Assembly: GCF_030406325.1 (NCBI RefSeq)
Contig: NZ_JAUEQY010000040.1
Location: 1 to 64,000, forward strand
DNA length: 64,000 nt
Direction: 5' to 3'
DNA from: Actinomadura sp. DC4
Lineage (GTDB): Bacteria; Actinomycetota; Actinomycetes; Streptosporangiales; Streptosporangiaceae
The notes under the pieces were generated by a model. It was not told where the DNA came from, did not search any database, and saw nothing but the letters and a program-made list of their open reading frames with translations. Positions 35,192 through 44,009 of the stretch are shown here, in pieces; the stretch's first letter is position 1; each line of letters starts with the position of its first letter. The position numbers and the translations under genes are program-made.

Positions 35192-36187
35192 TCACGCGGA
35201 GTCGCGGATGATCAACTTCGTGTCGAGGACGACGTTCCGGTCGGGCGCCCCGGCGATCCGGCCGAGCAGCTCCCGCGCCATCCGCGCGCCCATCTCCTCG
35301 ATGGGCCGCCGGACCGTGGTGAGCCGTGGCCGTACGCGGCCCGCGATCGGCGCGTCGTCGAACCCGACGACCGCGACGTCTTCCGGCACCCGCCGTCCCG
35401 TACGGCGCAGCGCCCGCAGGGCGCCCACCGCCATCTGATCGGAGGCGGCGAGGACGGCGTCGATGTCCGGGCGGCGGTCGAGCAACCGGTTCATCGCGTG
35501 CTCCCCCGACGCCTGCCGCAGGTCGCCGTACGTGATGAGCCCGGCGGTGGCCACGCCGTACTCCGCGACCGCCGCCCGGTAGCCGGCCAGCCGGTCGACC
35601 CCGGCGGCCCGGTCGGGCGGCCCGGCGATGGTGCCGATCGCCCGCCGGCCGGACCGGGCGAGGTAGTCCACCGCCGTACGGGCGCCGCCGCGGTCGTCGG
35701 CGTCGACGTAGGGCAGCGGCGTCGCCTCGAGCGGGCGGCCGCCGAGCAGCACCGGGATCCCGGCCTGACGGAGCACCGCGCACGGCGCGTCGTGCGCGCT
35801 GATCAGCAGGACCCCGTCGGCGTGGCCGCCGCGCAGGTAGCGGGGCACCGTGGTCCAGCGGCCGTTCCGTCCGATCACCATCACGACGAGCTCGCGTTCG
35901 TCGCCGAGCTCGCGGCGTACGCCGCCGAGTAGACGGGCGAAGGAGTCGTCGGTGAACACGCGGGCGTCGTCCTCACAGATCACCGCGGCGATCGAGCGCC
36001 CGTGCGGCGCGGCGCGGTGCCGTACGTAACCGAGGCTCTGGACGGCCCGTTCGACCCGCGCGCGGGCGCGCTGGCTGACGCGTGCGCTGCCGTTGATGAC
36101 GCGCGAGGCGGTGGCGGGCGAGACCCCGGCGAGGGTCGCGACGTCGGCGAGTGTCGGCGCCGCATCCGGAGGCGTGGCGAGGTCCAT
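35192..36187 (-). CDS. LacI-family regulator (CebR-like)
   Basis: A 331-aa repressor. The N-terminal HTH is [20 protein letters not shown] (11-30) with the hinge helix near 50-60; the rest is a periplasmic-binding-protein-like sugar sensor ending in the V-G-F-D-D-A segment. A perfect palindrome, TGTGGGAGCGCTCCCACA, lies 44 bases before the start and matches the CebR cellobiose-operator consensus. The cellulase gene follows directly, so derepression by cellobiose would raise both. ATG 36187 is the likely start; TTG 36190 and ATG 36214 are alternatives. Confidence 0.9.
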   Translation of the reverse strand: MDLATPPDAAPTLADVATLAGVSPATASRVINGSARVSQRARARVERAVQSLGYVRHRAAPHGRSIAAVICEDDARVFTDDSFARLLGGVRRELGDERELVVMVIGRNGRWTTVPRYLRGGHADGVLLISAHDAPCAVLRQAGIPVLLGGRPLEATPLPYVDADDRGGARTAVDYLARSGRRAIGTIAGPPDRAAGVDRLAGYRAAVAEYGVATAGLITYGDLRQASGEHAMNRLLDRRPDIDAVLAASDQMAVGALRALRRTGRRVPEDVAVVGFDDAPIAGRVRPRLTTVRRPIEEMGARMARELLGRIAGAPDRNVVLDTKLIIRDSA

Positions 36188-36230
36188 CAAGGCGAGGACT
36201 CCCTTCGGGCACATGGCTCGGCTGGCGGGC

Positions 36231-36248
36231 TGTGGGAGCGCTCCCACA
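36231..36248. promoter_or_regulatory. CebR-type operator (cellulose utilisation box)
   Basis: A perfect 18-base palindrome, TGTGGGAGCGCTCCCACA, containing the 14-base TGGGAGCGCTCCCA core bound by CebR/CelR in actinomycetes. It is placed to control lacI and the GH48 gene. Confidence 0.85.
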
Positions 36249-36393
36249 CCATCCAAGGCATTAGGACGCGTGTCAATAGGAGTGTGTCGCCTGTGTAAAC
36301 CGCGTGTTACCGTCCGGGTGCCACCGCCCCGATGATCAGCTCTTCGACCAGCGCGGACGCGTGAGACTCAGGCCCGGTGACGGGGTGGAGCCG

Positions 36394-36415
36394 CCGTGAA
36401 AGGACCGTGAAAGGA
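36394..36415 (+). repeat. Tandem 11-base direct repeat
   Basis: CCGTGAAAGGA occurs twice back to back (36394-36404, 36405-36415) in the 260-base gap between lacI and the S4-domain gene. It may be a regulator site or slippage product; no other feature is seen in this gap. Confidence 0.6.
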
Positions 36416-36509
36416 AAACGTGGCCTGTACCGGTCGTGAGCTGCGCGTACGTCTCCAGGGGACGCCTTAATGGGAGGTCCTCCGTGAAGGGGCGCGTTAG
36501 GGTCGGAGC

Positions 36510-36905
36510 ATGGCGGTGGACGAGGGCACGGTACGTGTCGATGTGTGGATCTGGTCCGTACGGCTGGTGAAGACTCGCTCCCTGGCCACCGCCGCCTGTC
36601 GCGCCGGTCACGTCCGCGTGAACGACGAGCGCGCCAAGCCGGCGTCCGTCGTCCGGGCCGGCGACACGGTACGGCTGCGCTACGAGGGACGCGAGCGGAT
36701 CGTCGAGGTGCGGCGCGTCGTGCGCAAGCGGATCGGGGCGGCGGTCGCGCAGGAGTGCCTCATCGACAACAGCCCGCCGCCACCGCCGCGCGAGAGCCTG
36801 GTCCCGATCGCCCGCCGCGAGCGCGGGGCGGGCCGTCCCACCAAGCGCGAGCGCCGCGAGCTGGAACGTCTCCTCAGCTCACGGTACGGCGTGCGCCCAC
36901 GCTGA
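36510..36905 (+). CDS. S4-domain RNA-binding protein (HslR-like)
   Basis: A 131-aa protein with an S4 RNA-binding domain at residues 9-70 (V-R-V-D-V-W-I-W-S-V-R-L-V-K-T-R-S, then A-G-H-V-R-V-N and V-R-A-G-D-T-V). A basic tail (KRERRELERLLSSRYG) follows. It fits the Hsp15/HslR family, which in other bacteria binds stalled 50S ribosomes, but the actinomycete members are less studied. AGGG seven bases before ATG 36510 supports the start. It is a single gene between lacI and the convergent merR gene. Confidence 0.9.
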   Translation: MAVDEGTVRVDVWIWSVRLVKTRSLATAACRAGHVRVNDERAKPASVVRAGDTVRLRYEGRERIVEVRRVVRKRIGAAVAQECLIDNSPPPPPRESLVPIARRERGAGRPTKRERRELERLLSSRYGVRPR

Positions 36906-36906
36906 A

Positions 36907-37008
36907 CCTCAGCGCGAGCCGACGCCGATCCAGGGCACCCCAATGCGCTCCGCGCGAGGCTCTCGCGGAGCACGGTCAGACGCTCGATCCCGGCGAGCCG
37001 GCGCAGGG
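36907..37008 (-). repeat. Degenerate 102-base duplicate of the merR 3' end
   Basis: This stretch mirrors 37009-37110, which encodes the C-terminus of the adjacent MerR protein. Both begin CCTCAGCGCGAGCC and share CTCTCGCGGAGC and CGGTCAG blocks at the same spacing. Translated on the minus strand it reads R-L-T-V-L-R-E-S-L-A-R and stops at the same point as the real gene (R-L-T-A-L-R-E-S-L-A-E). The period is 34 codons. It is either a tandem duplication or the remnant of a second merR gene. Confidence 0.6.
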
Positions 37009-37010
37009 CC

Positions 37011-37400
37011 TCAGCGCGAGCCGGCGACGATCGGTGGCATCTCGATGCGCTCCGCCAAGCTCTCGCGGAGCGCGGTCAGGCGGCCGATCTCGGCGTCGAG
37101 CGCGGCGAGGCGCCGCCGGGCCACGCCCGTCGCCTGGGCGCAGGCGCCCGGCCCGCCGTACGGCGGCAGCGTGTCGTCCTCCAGCAGATCGAGGCGCTCC
37201 GCGCAGCCCTGCAGGTCGGCGACGGTCAGGCCGAGCGAGAGGAGCTCGCGGATGACGCGGACCCGTGCCACCTCCCGCGCGCCGTACTCCCGCTGGCCGG
37301 TGGCCGTGCGACGCAGCGGCTGCAGCAGCCCGTTCTGCTCATAGAAGCGCAGCGCGCGCGGTGTCGTCCCCGCCGCTGCCGCCGCGTCACCGATCCGCAT
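37011..37400 (-). CDS. MerR-family transcriptional regulator
   Basis: A 129-aa regulator with the N-terminal MerR winged HTH (M-R-I-G-D-A-A-A-A-A-G-T-T-P-R-A-L-R-F-Y-E-Q) and a coiled-coil dimerisation helix at the C-terminus (R-R-L-A-A-L-D-A-E-I-G-R-L). The short sensor tail has few Cys, so a small-molecule or redox signal is more likely than a metal. ATG 37400 follows the stop of the oxidoreductase gene with no spacing (TGAATG), so the pair is one operon. A degenerate duplicate of its 3' end lies immediately downstream. Confidence 0.88.
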   Translation of the reverse strand: MRIGDAAAAAGTTPRALRFYEQNGLLQPLRRTATGQREYGAREVARVRVIRELLSLGLTVADLQGCAERLDLLEDDTLPPYGGPGACAQATGVARRRLAALDAEIGRLTALRESLAERIEMPPIVAGSR

Positions 37401-38420
37401 TCAGTCCTCCAGCGTCACCACGACGGTCCCCGCATGCCGTCCGCTCATCATGTCGTGCAACGCCTGCGGCGCGTGTTCGATGCCCGCGACGCGGACATGG
37501 GGGAAGGTGATCTCGCCGGAGCGCAGCCACCCGCCGAAGTGCTCCAGCCACTCCTTCTCCGTCTCCGGATCGCCCATGCCGCTGTAGCCGGTCAGCCGGA
37601 TCCGCTTGACGATGAGCCGGAAGGAGTCCAGCTCGACCGGGGCCGTGGTGCCGGCGCCCCGGGCCGCGAGCTGCCCCGACAGCGCTCCGACCAGCACGAA
37701 CCGCGCTTCCGGGCGTGCCACGGCCACGGCCGCCTGGAGATCCTCGCCGCCGACGTTGTCGAAGAACACGTCGATGCCCTCCGGCGCGGCCTCGGCGAGC
37801 CGGCCGGCGAGCGGTCCCGCGCCGCGGACCACGACCGCGTCGTAGCCGAACTCGGCGACCATCCGCTCGGCCTTCTCCGGCGAACCGGTGCTGCCGATCA
37901 CGCGACTCGCGCCGAGCAGCCGGGCGATCTGCCCGGCGAGCGACCCGACCGAGCCCGCGCCGCCGGAGACGAACACCACGTCACCGGGCCGTACCCGCGC
38001 GGCCCGGGTCAGCGCGCCATAGGCCGTACGCCCCTGCGCGAGGTGGGCGACCGGGTCGGGCAGGTCACCGGTCAGCCGTACGCACGTGGCGACGGCCGGC
38101 GTCGCGTACTCGCGCCACCCCAGCCAGTGGGAGACGAGGTCACCGGGGTTCAGCTCGCTGTCGGCGGGCGCGGTGACGACCTCGCCGATGGCCGGCCCGA
38201 ACAGGGTGTCGCCCGGTGACAGGCCGGGCAGCGGGGCGCCCTCGATGCTTCCGCCGAGCAGCGTGCGCAGCGCGGTGAAGACGTGGAAGTAACGGTTCCG
38301 TACGAGCGCCTCGCCCGGTCCGGGCACGGGCGGCGGTGTCTCTACGACCTCGAAGTCCTGCGGGGTCGGCACTCCATCGGGTACGGCGACGAGGCGCACT
38401 TCACGGGCGGAGTCCGGCAT
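37401..38420 (-). CDS. NADP-dependent oxidoreductase (zinc-free MDR, CurA/quinone-reductase type)
   Basis: A 339-aa medium-chain dehydrogenase without the zinc ligands. The Rossmann loop is V-S-G-G-A-G-S-V-G-S near residues 150-160. The C-terminal Y-S-G-M-G region and the N-terminal R-N-R-Y-F-H-V-F pattern match the prostaglandin/leukotriene-B4 reductase-like (CurA) branch, which reduces double bonds of enones. GGAGGA lies eight bases before ATG 38420. It is transcribed with a MerR regulator, a common pairing for electrophile-inducible reductases. Confidence 0.9.
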   Translation of the reverse strand: MPDSAREVRLVAVPDGVPTPQDFEVVETPPPVPGPGEALVRNRYFHVFTALRTLLGGSIEGAPLPGLSPGDTLFGPAIGEVVTAPADSELNPGDLVSHWLGWREYATPAVATCVRLTGDLPDPVAHLAQGRTAYGALTRAARVRPGDVVFVSGGAGSVGSLAGQIARLLGASRVIGSTGSPEKAERMVAEFGYDAVVVRGAGPLAGRLAEAAPEGIDVFFDNVGGEDLQAAVAVARPEARFVLVGALSGQLAARGAGTTAPVELDSFRLIVKRIRLTGYSGMGDPETEKEWLEHFGGWLRSGEITFPHVRVAGIEHAPQALHDMMSGRHAGTVVVTLED

Positions 38421-38600
38421 TGGACGCTCCTCCAAGGGGAGTCGACGGCATGGCGGCGAGACGGTAACCCCTGACCCGTACGTCAGCTGCAAGCCCGCAG
38501 CCGTGAATGCCGGGTGGCGTGGCGTCGCGACATTGTCTAGATAAGTCTCGACGCCGCCCTCCGCTCCCCCTCCTCCGGCGCGCAGCTCGTCGCCGCGGAG

Positions 38601-39140
38601 TTGCTCTGCCGTAACGCGATCAAGCTCGATCCCTGCCAGTCCCTCCACTGGCCCCGCTCGGTCGAGGGCCGCTGGATCCCCGCGGCCGGGCGCAGGACCA
38701 AGCTGCTCGTCATCGAGGCACTCGTCGTCATGACCCTCAGCGGTCCGGCCAACGAGAGCGCGTTGCGGTCGATCGCCGCGCGCCTCTACAGCATCTGGAG
38801 GGACGAGCCCGCGCCCGAGGCGCGCGGGTGCATCGGCAAGATGATCAGTGCGCTCATGGAGCGACTCGAAAAGCTGCCCTACAAGGAGTTCATGCAGGGC
38901 AACAGCACCGTCACGCTCGGCCAGCTCGAGGAGGCCGCCGACAGCTCCGGCGTGAATCCCGATGGCTACCTCGACCATCTGTCGACCGAGCTCGCCGATG
39001 ATCTCAGGGAATGGGCGGCCACCTGTTCCGGGAGACACCGGGGCCACGGCCGTCTCGCGACGGCGGAGCACGGGGCGCATGAGGACGACGAGACGCTCGC
39101 GGTCCGTACGTTCGACCGGCTCCGCGGGCATCCGGCCTGA
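38601..39140 (+). CDS. Hypothetical protein, about 180 aa, uncertain N-terminus
   Basis: The frame has clear coding bias from about 38544 to TGA 39138-39140, but the open region begins after a TAG at 38538 with no ATG or GTG. TTG 38601 is the first usable start and lacks a good ribosome site, so the 5' end may be missing or the start unusual. The middle is helical (LRSIAARLYSIWRDEPAPEARGCIGKMISALMERL cut into two helices) and the tail is acidic. No family is recognised. A VOC gene follows 17 bases later and may be co-transcribed. Confidence 0.5.
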   Translation: MLCRNAIKLDPCQSLHWPRSVEGRWIPAAGRRTKLLVIEALVVMTLSGPANESALRSIAARLYSIWRDEPAPEARGCIGKMISALMERLEKLPYKEFMQGNSTVTLGQLEEAADSSGVNPDGYLDHLSTELADDLREWAATCSGRHRGHGRLATAEHGAHEDDETLAVRTFDRLRGHPA

Positions 39141-39157
39141 CCTCTGCCATCACGGCC

Positions 39158-39529
39158 ATGGCGTCTCGCTTCTACCAACTCGTCGTCGACTCCCACGACC
39201 CCGGCGCGCTGGCCGAGTTCTGGGCCGCCGTGCTCGGTCAGACGGCCCTCTACCGGTCCGGCGACGAGGTGATCGTCGGGGCGGACGAGCACAGCTACCC
39301 CGGTCTCTGCTTCGTGCTCGTGCCCGGCGGCAGGGTGGTCAAGAACCGGCTGCACACCGACCTGGACCCCGACGGCCAGGAGGCCGAGGTCGAGGGCGAA
39401 CGGATCATCGGGCTCGGGGCGCGGCGGGCCGACGTCGGTCAGGGTGACGGCGTCTCCTGGGTCGTTCTCGCCGACCCCGAGGGCAATGAGTTCTGCGTGC
39501 TCGCCCCGCACCGCTCTCTCGTCGCGTGA
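39158..39529 (+). CDS. VOC-family protein (glyoxalase-like domain)
   Basis: A 123-aa two-repeat VOC protein. Marks are Q-L-V-V-D-S-H-D-P-x-A-L-A-E-F-W at the N-terminus and V-L-A-D-P-E-G-N-E-F-C-V-L at the C-terminus, the pattern of the Glyoxalase_6 group, with R-L-H-T-D-L-D between them. Ligand and function are unknown. ATG 39158 is used. It ends five bases from the convergent araC-like gene. Confidence 0.9.
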   Translation: MASRFYQLVVDSHDPGALAEFWAAVLGQTALYRSGDEVIVGADEHSYPGLCFVLVPGGRVVKNRLHTDLDPDGQEAEVEGERIIGLGARRADVGQGDGVSWVVLADPEGNEFCVLAPHRSLVA

Positions 39530-39533
39530 CGGC

Positions 39534-40400
39534 TCAGGCCGTCGCGCCGCGGAGGCGCTCGGCGTCGCGGCCCGGCGGGACGCCGAACTGCCGGCGGTAC
39601 TCCCGGCTGAACTGCGACGTGCTCTCGTAGCCGACCAGGTACCCGACGGTCGCCACGTCGTGGGTGCGGTCGACCAGCAGCAGCCGCGCCTCGTGCAGGC
39701 GGATCCGCTTCTGGTACTGGACCGGGGTCATCGCGGTGACCGTACGAAAGTGCCGGTGGAAGGAGGTCGGGCTCATCCGGGCCAGCTCGGCGAGCCGCTC
39801 GATCCGCAGGGTCTCGGTGTGGTGCTCGCGGATCCAGCGGATCGCCCGGCCGACGTGGGTGAGGCTGCTGTCGGCGAGGCCGATCTGGCGCACCATCGCG
39901 CCCTGCGGGCCGGTGACCAGGCGCCAGAGGATCTCTCTTTTGATCATCGGGGCGAGGACCGGCACGTCGTCCGGGCGGTCGAGCAGCCGCAGCAGCCGTA
40001 CGAAGGCGTCGAGGAGCTCGGCCGGCGCGTGGCTCACCGTGATGCCCGGGTGGGTGACGCCGCGGCGGTCGCCACTCTCCGTCTCGAGCAGCAGGTCCGC
40101 GATCGCCGCCGGTGAGAGCTCCAGGCCGACGCCGAGGAACGGCTCCGCGGGGCTCGCCCGGGTGAAGTTCCCGGTGACCGGGAGGTCGACCGAGACCGCC
40201 AGATACTGACCGGCGCCGTACTCATAGGTCCGGTCCCCCAGGACCGCGCACTTGGCGCCCTGCGCCACGAGCGCCACCACGGGGCCGGTCAGCAGCGGCG
40301 TCGGCGCGGTCACCCGGTCGACCACGGACAGCAGGAGACCGTCGATCGGCGGCTCCCCGCGCCAGGAGCCGATCAGCGTACGGAGCTCGTCGAGGGACAC
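39534..40400 (-). CDS. AraC-family transcriptional regulator
   Basis: A 288-aa regulator. The N-terminal part (about residues 15-170) is an AraC_N/cupin-type sensor; the C-terminal 100 residues hold the double HTH, with L-A-R-M-S-P-T-S-F-H-R-H-F-R and the second helix around V-G-Y-E-S-T-S-Q-F-S-R-E-Y-R-R-Q-F-G. GTG 40400 has GGAC upstream and gives the family's typical start. It is divergent from an aldo/keto reductase gene 153 bases away; such AraC proteins commonly activate neighbouring reductases in response to aldehydes. Confidence 0.9.
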   Translation of the reverse strand: MSLDELRTLIGSWRGEPPIDGLLLSVVDRVTAPTPLLTGPVVALVAQGAKCAVLGDRTYEYGAGQYLAVSVDLPVTGNFTRASPAEPFLGVGLELSPAAIADLLLETESGDRRGVTHPGITVSHAPAELLDAFVRLLRLLDRPDDVPVLAPMIKREILWRLVTGPQGAMVRQIGLADSSLTHVGRAIRWIREHHTETLRIERLAELARMSPTSFHRHFRTVTAMTPVQYQKRIRLHEARLLLVDRTHDVATVGYLVGYESTSQFSREYRRQFGVPPGRDAERLRGATA

Positions 40401-40552
40401 GCCGTCCAGTCTGCGGGCCCCGCCGCCGTGAGCACAAGCCGAGAATGGCAGGATCGTGCACTCCCCCGACCGGATCGGACGCGCGATCCGGCAGGTCACA
40501 GCGGTTGACTGAGGAGGTCGGTAAAACCCCTGTCGCTCTGGAGCGCATTGAT

Positions 40553-41632
40553 ATGGCACTGGATTCCTACGTCACCCTCGGCCGCTCCGGGCTGCGCGTC
40601 AGCCCGTTCTGCCTCGGCGCGATGACCTTCGGCGACGAAGACGGCCTCGGCTCCGGCGTCGCGGAGTCAGAACGGATCCTGCGGACCTACCTCGACCGCG
40701 GCGGCAACTTCGTCGACACCGCGAACTTCTACACGAACGGCCACTCGGAGAAGATCCTCGGCGACTTCTTCGCCCGCGAGCCGGGGCGGCGCGACCGCGT
40801 CGTGCTGGCCACGAAGTTCTTCGGCAACCTCCACCTCGGCGACCCCAACGGCGGCGGGGCGGGCCGCAAGGCCATCATCGACCAGCTGGAGGACTCGCTG
40901 CGGCGGCTGCGGACCGACTACGTCGACCTGTACTGGCTGCACAACCACGACCGGACGACGCCGGTCGAGGAGACCCTGCGCGCGCTCGACGACCTCGTGA
41001 CCGCGGGAAAGATCCGCTACGTCGGCTTCTCCAACACCCCGGCATGGTTCACCGCGCAGGCGCACACGACCGCGCTGCTGCGCGGCTGGACGCCGGTGAC
41101 CGCGCTGCAGGTGGAGTACTCGCTGCTGGAGCGGACCGTCGAGGGCGAGATCGTCCCGCTCGCGCAGGACGCCGGCATGGCCGTCCTGCCCTGGAGCCCG
41201 CTGCGGAACGGCTTCCTGTCCGGCAGGTACACCCGGCACGGCGGACGGCCCGGCGACGTACGCCGCGCGACCGCCGTGGGCACGCCGACCGAGGCCGAGT
41301 ACGACGTGATCGACGTCCTGGCCAAGGTCGCCGAGGAGGCGGGCGTGAGCTCGGCCGCGGTCGCGCTGGCCTGGCTGCGGACCCGCCCGGCGGTCACCTC
41401 CGTGCTCGTCGGCCCGCGCCGGCTCGCCCACCTGGAGGACAACCTCGCGGGCCTGGAGGTGACCCTCACCACCGAGCAGGTCGACGCGCTCGACGAGGTG
41501 TCGGCGCCCGCGCTGAACTACCCGGCCGAGGTCAACCGCCGGTCCGCGTCGATGCTGATGTACGGGGGCGCCACCGTCGACGGCGCGAAGAGCGTGGTCT
41601 ACCCGCCCCTGCTGGAGAACGCCCGCTACTGA
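40553..41632 (+). CDS. Aldo/keto reductase
   Basis: A 359-aa (beta/alpha)8 NADPH-dependent reductase. The family tetrad is visible: Asp in F-V-D-T-A-N-F-Y, Tyr in the same strand, Lys in V-L-A-T-K-F-F, and His in Y-W-L-H-N-H-D. The C-terminal nucleotide-binding part has P-W-S-P-L and V-L-V-G-P-R. It belongs to the general-stress/YdjG-like AKR subgroup. GGAG lies nine bases before ATG 40553. Its regulator is probably the divergent AraC protein. Confidence 0.92.
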   Translation: MALDSYVTLGRSGLRVSPFCLGAMTFGDEDGLGSGVAESERILRTYLDRGGNFVDTANFYTNGHSEKILGDFFAREPGRRDRVVLATKFFGNLHLGDPNGGGAGRKAIIDQLEDSLRRLRTDYVDLYWLHNHDRTTPVEETLRALDDLVTAGKIRYVGFSNTPAWFTAQAHTTALLRGWTPVTALQVEYSLLERTVEGEIVPLAQDAGMAVLPWSPLRNGFLSGRYTRHGGRPGDVRRATAVGTPTEAEYDVIDVLAKVAEEAGVSSAAVALAWLRTRPAVTSVLVGPRRLAHLEDNLAGLEVTLTTEQVDALDEVSAPALNYPAEVNRRSASMLMYGGATVDGAKSVVYPPLLENARY

Positions 41633-41716
41633 TCCGGGCCGATATCCGGCTTCCCCCGCGCCGGGGCGCCGTCCTCCTCGATCATGGATCTCTCTTCGAT
41701 CGGCAAAGGACGCGGT

Positions 41717-43246
41717 GTGGGAGACGATCGGCGTACGTTCCGGGTCGTCGCGGTGGTGGCCGCCGTGGTGTTCGCCCTGGCCGGGGCGGCCGGCCTGGCG
41801 ACGGCCGACCGCGGCGTCCAGCGGCGGTCCGCCGTGGTGTCCGGGGTGCCGGTGGAGGTGGTCCGGCCCGCGAGCGCGGCGGGCAGGCTGCCCGGTGTGG
41901 TGGTCGCCCACGGCCTCGCCGCCAGCCGGCAGCTCATGCGGGGGTTCGCCGACACCCTGGCGCGCCGGGGGTACGCGGTGGAGCTGGTCGACCTGGCCGG
42001 CCACGGCGCGAACACCGAGCACCTGGGAGACGGAGCGGTCTCCGACGCGCGGCTCGACCGTGACCTGGACGTCGCCGTCGGCCACCTGCGGGCGATGCCG
42101 TTCGTGGACGGCGGGCGGATCGGCCTGCTCGGTCACTCGATGGGCGCCGCCGCCGTCGTCCGGTACGCCACCGCGCACCCGGACATCCGCTCCACGGTGG
42201 CGATCTCCCAAGGGCCGATGTCGCTGCCCGCCTCCGTGTCGCGCCCCCGTGACCTGCTCCTGCTCGCCGGCGGCCTGGAGTTCACCGGCTACCGCGACGG
42301 CGCCGCCGAGGCGCTGCGGGCCGCCTACCCGCGGGGGCGCACCGGGGTGACGTACGGCGATCCGCGGGCCGGGACCGCCCGCCGGGCCGTCCTGGTCGGC
42401 GGCGTCGAACACGTCAGCGTCCTGTTCGACCCGGTCACCCATCGCGAGGCCGGCGCCTGGTTCGACGCGGCCCTGGACAACGGTGGCCGCGGGACCGGCG
42501 TCCACCCCCTGCGGCGCGCCGTGCCGGCACTGCTGCTGCACCTGGCGGCGCTGCTGAGCTTCGGCGCGATCGCCTCCGCCGTGCTGGGCCGGCCGCCGGG
42601 GGCGGAGCGGCGGCCTCTCCCGGTCGGGCTCGCGCTCGGCATCCCGGCGGGCGCGGTCCTGGCGGCCGTGGCCGCGACGGCGGTGATCCCGCGAGGGTGG
42701 CTGCCGCTCGCGGTCGCCGGGCCGGTCGCCGGGTACTTCGCCGTCATCGGCGCGGGGACGCTCGCCGCCGTACGGCTGACCGGGCGTGCCATCGCTCCTC
42801 GCGGCGAGTGGCGGTCGCGGACGGCAGTGGCCGCGATGGTCCTGGTGGTGCTGACGGCGCTGTCGTTCGCCGTCCCGGCGCAGCTCGGCTGGGCCCACGC
42901 GATCCCCGTCGGCCCGCGCGCCTGGGTGCTCCTGCCGATCGCGGCGTGCGCCGCGCTGTTCTTCGCCGGAGTCGAGGCGCTGTGCGGCGGGCACGGCAGG
43001 CGCACCGCCATCTTGATCCACGCCTGGACGGCGGCGGGGGCGGTGGCCGGCCTCGGCGCCGCCGTCGTTCTCGGCACGGCCTCCTCGTTCGTGCTCCTGG
43101 TGGCGCCCCTGCTCGCCGCGCTGCTGGTCTGGCAGGGCGTCCAGGCCAATGCCCTGCGCGCGCTCCGTGCCCCGGCGTGGCTGACCGCGGTCGTCGGCGG
43201 CGTCCTGCTCGCCTGGCCCATCGCCGTCACGATGCCGATCGGCTGA
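41717..43246 (+). CDS. Membrane protein with N-terminal alpha/beta hydrolase domain
   Basis: A 509-aa protein. One N-terminal helix anchors an extracytoplasmic alpha/beta hydrolase domain (about 45-260) with V-V-V-A-H-G-L and the nucleophile elbow G-H-S-M-G-A; a His in G-V-E-H-V-S probably completes the triad. About eight membrane helices follow (from about residue 265). This hydrolase-plus-polytopic architecture occurs in actinomycete proteins of unknown substrate. GTG 41717 with AAAGGA upstream is preferred to ATG 41684, which has no ribosome site. The downstream methyltransferase starts 19 bases later. Confidence 0.82.
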   Translation: MGDDRRTFRVVAVVAAVVFALAGAAGLATADRGVQRRSAVVSGVPVEVVRPASAAGRLPGVVVAHGLAASRQLMRGFADTLARRGYAVELVDLAGHGANTEHLGDGAVSDARLDRDLDVAVGHLRAMPFVDGGRIGLLGHSMGAAAVVRYATAHPDIRSTVAISQGPMSLPASVSRPRDLLLLAGGLEFTGYRDGAAEALRAAYPRGRTGVTYGDPRAGTARRAVLVGGVEHVSVLFDPVTHREAGAWFDAALDNGGRGTGVHPLRRAVPALLLHLAALLSFGAIASAVLGRPPGAERRPLPVGLALGIPAGAVLAAVAATAVIPRGWLPLAVAGPVAGYFAVIGAGTLAAVRLTGRAIAPRGEWRSRTAVAAMVLVVLTALSFAVPAQLGWAHAIPVGPRAWVLLPIAACAALFFAGVEALCGGHGRRTAILIHAWTAAGAVAGLGAAVVLGTASSFVLLVAPLLAALLVWQGVQANALRALRAPAWLTAVVGGVLLAWPIAVTMPIG

Positions 43247-43265
43247 CCGCGGATAGAGTCGCCCG

Positions 43266-44009
43266 ATGCCCGACGCGCTGTTCGCCCATCCTCGCCTCGC
43301 GCCTCTCTACGACGCCTTCGACGGCGACCGCGACGACCTGGCCGCCTACGTCGGCATCGCGGACGAACTGGGCGCGGACCGCGTGCTGGACGTGGGGTGC
43401 GGGACGGGAAGCCTGGCGGTCCTGCTCGCGGAGCGCGGCCGTACGGTCGTGGGCGTGGACCCGGCCGCGGCGTCCCTGGAGATCGCGCGGGCGAAGGACC
43501 GTACGGGAAGGGTCACCTGGATCCACGGCGACGCGACGGCCGTGCCGGCGCTCGGCGCCGACCTCGCGGTGATGACGGGCAACGTGGCGCAGGTCTTCCT
43601 CACCGACGAGGACTGGACGCGGACCCTCCGATGCGTCCACGCCGCGCTCGCGCCCCACGGTCACCTGGTGTTCGAGACCAGGCGCCCTGAGCGCCGGGCC
43701 TGGGAGGAGTGGGACACCGAGGACCGGATCGACCTGCCGGAACCGGTGGAGCGGCGCCTGAGGGTGACCGGCGTCGGCCTCCCGCTCGTCTCCTTCCGCT
43801 GCACCTACCGGTTCGCGGCGGACGGCGCGATGCTCACCTCCGAGTCGACCCTGCGGTTCCGCGAGCGCGAGGAGGTCGAGTCGAGCCTGGCCGCGTCGGG
43901 CTTCCGTGTGCTCGACGTACGCGAGGCGCCCGACCGGCCGGGCCGGGAGTTCGTCTTCGTCGCCGGGCGCGGCTACTCCTCGATGGCCCCGCCGATCCGG
44001 CGGAGGTGA
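43266..44009 (+). CDS. Class I SAM-dependent methyltransferase
   Basis: A 247-aa methyltransferase. Motif I is V-L-D-V-G-C-G-T-G-S near residues 40-49; the acidic residue after beta-2 is in V-V-G-V-D-P; motif II/III follow in H-G-D-A and the A-L-A-P-H-G-H-L-V-F-E segment. It resembles the Methyltransf_25/ubiquinone-type group, so the acceptor is open. It overlaps the convergent RraA-like gene by 37 bases, an unusual tail-to-tail overlap. ATG 43266 is clear. Confidence 0.9.
   Translation: MPDALFAHPRLAPLYDAFDGDRDDLAAYVGIADELGADRVLDVGCGTGSLAVLLAERGRTVVGVDPAAASLEIARAKDRTGRVTWIHGDATAVPALGADLAVMTGNVAQVFLTDEDWTRTLRCVHAALAPHGHLVFETRRPERRAWEEWDTEDRIDLPEPVERRLRVTGVGLPLVSFRCTYRFAADGAMLTSESTLRFREREEVESSLAASGFRVLDVREAPDRPGREFVFVAGRGYSSMAPPIRRR

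Noticed and set aside
36336-36611. 91-residue minus-strand frame overlapping the S4-domain gene
   Set aside because: It overlaps a good S4 gene on the other strand and has no ribosome site or recognisable fold.
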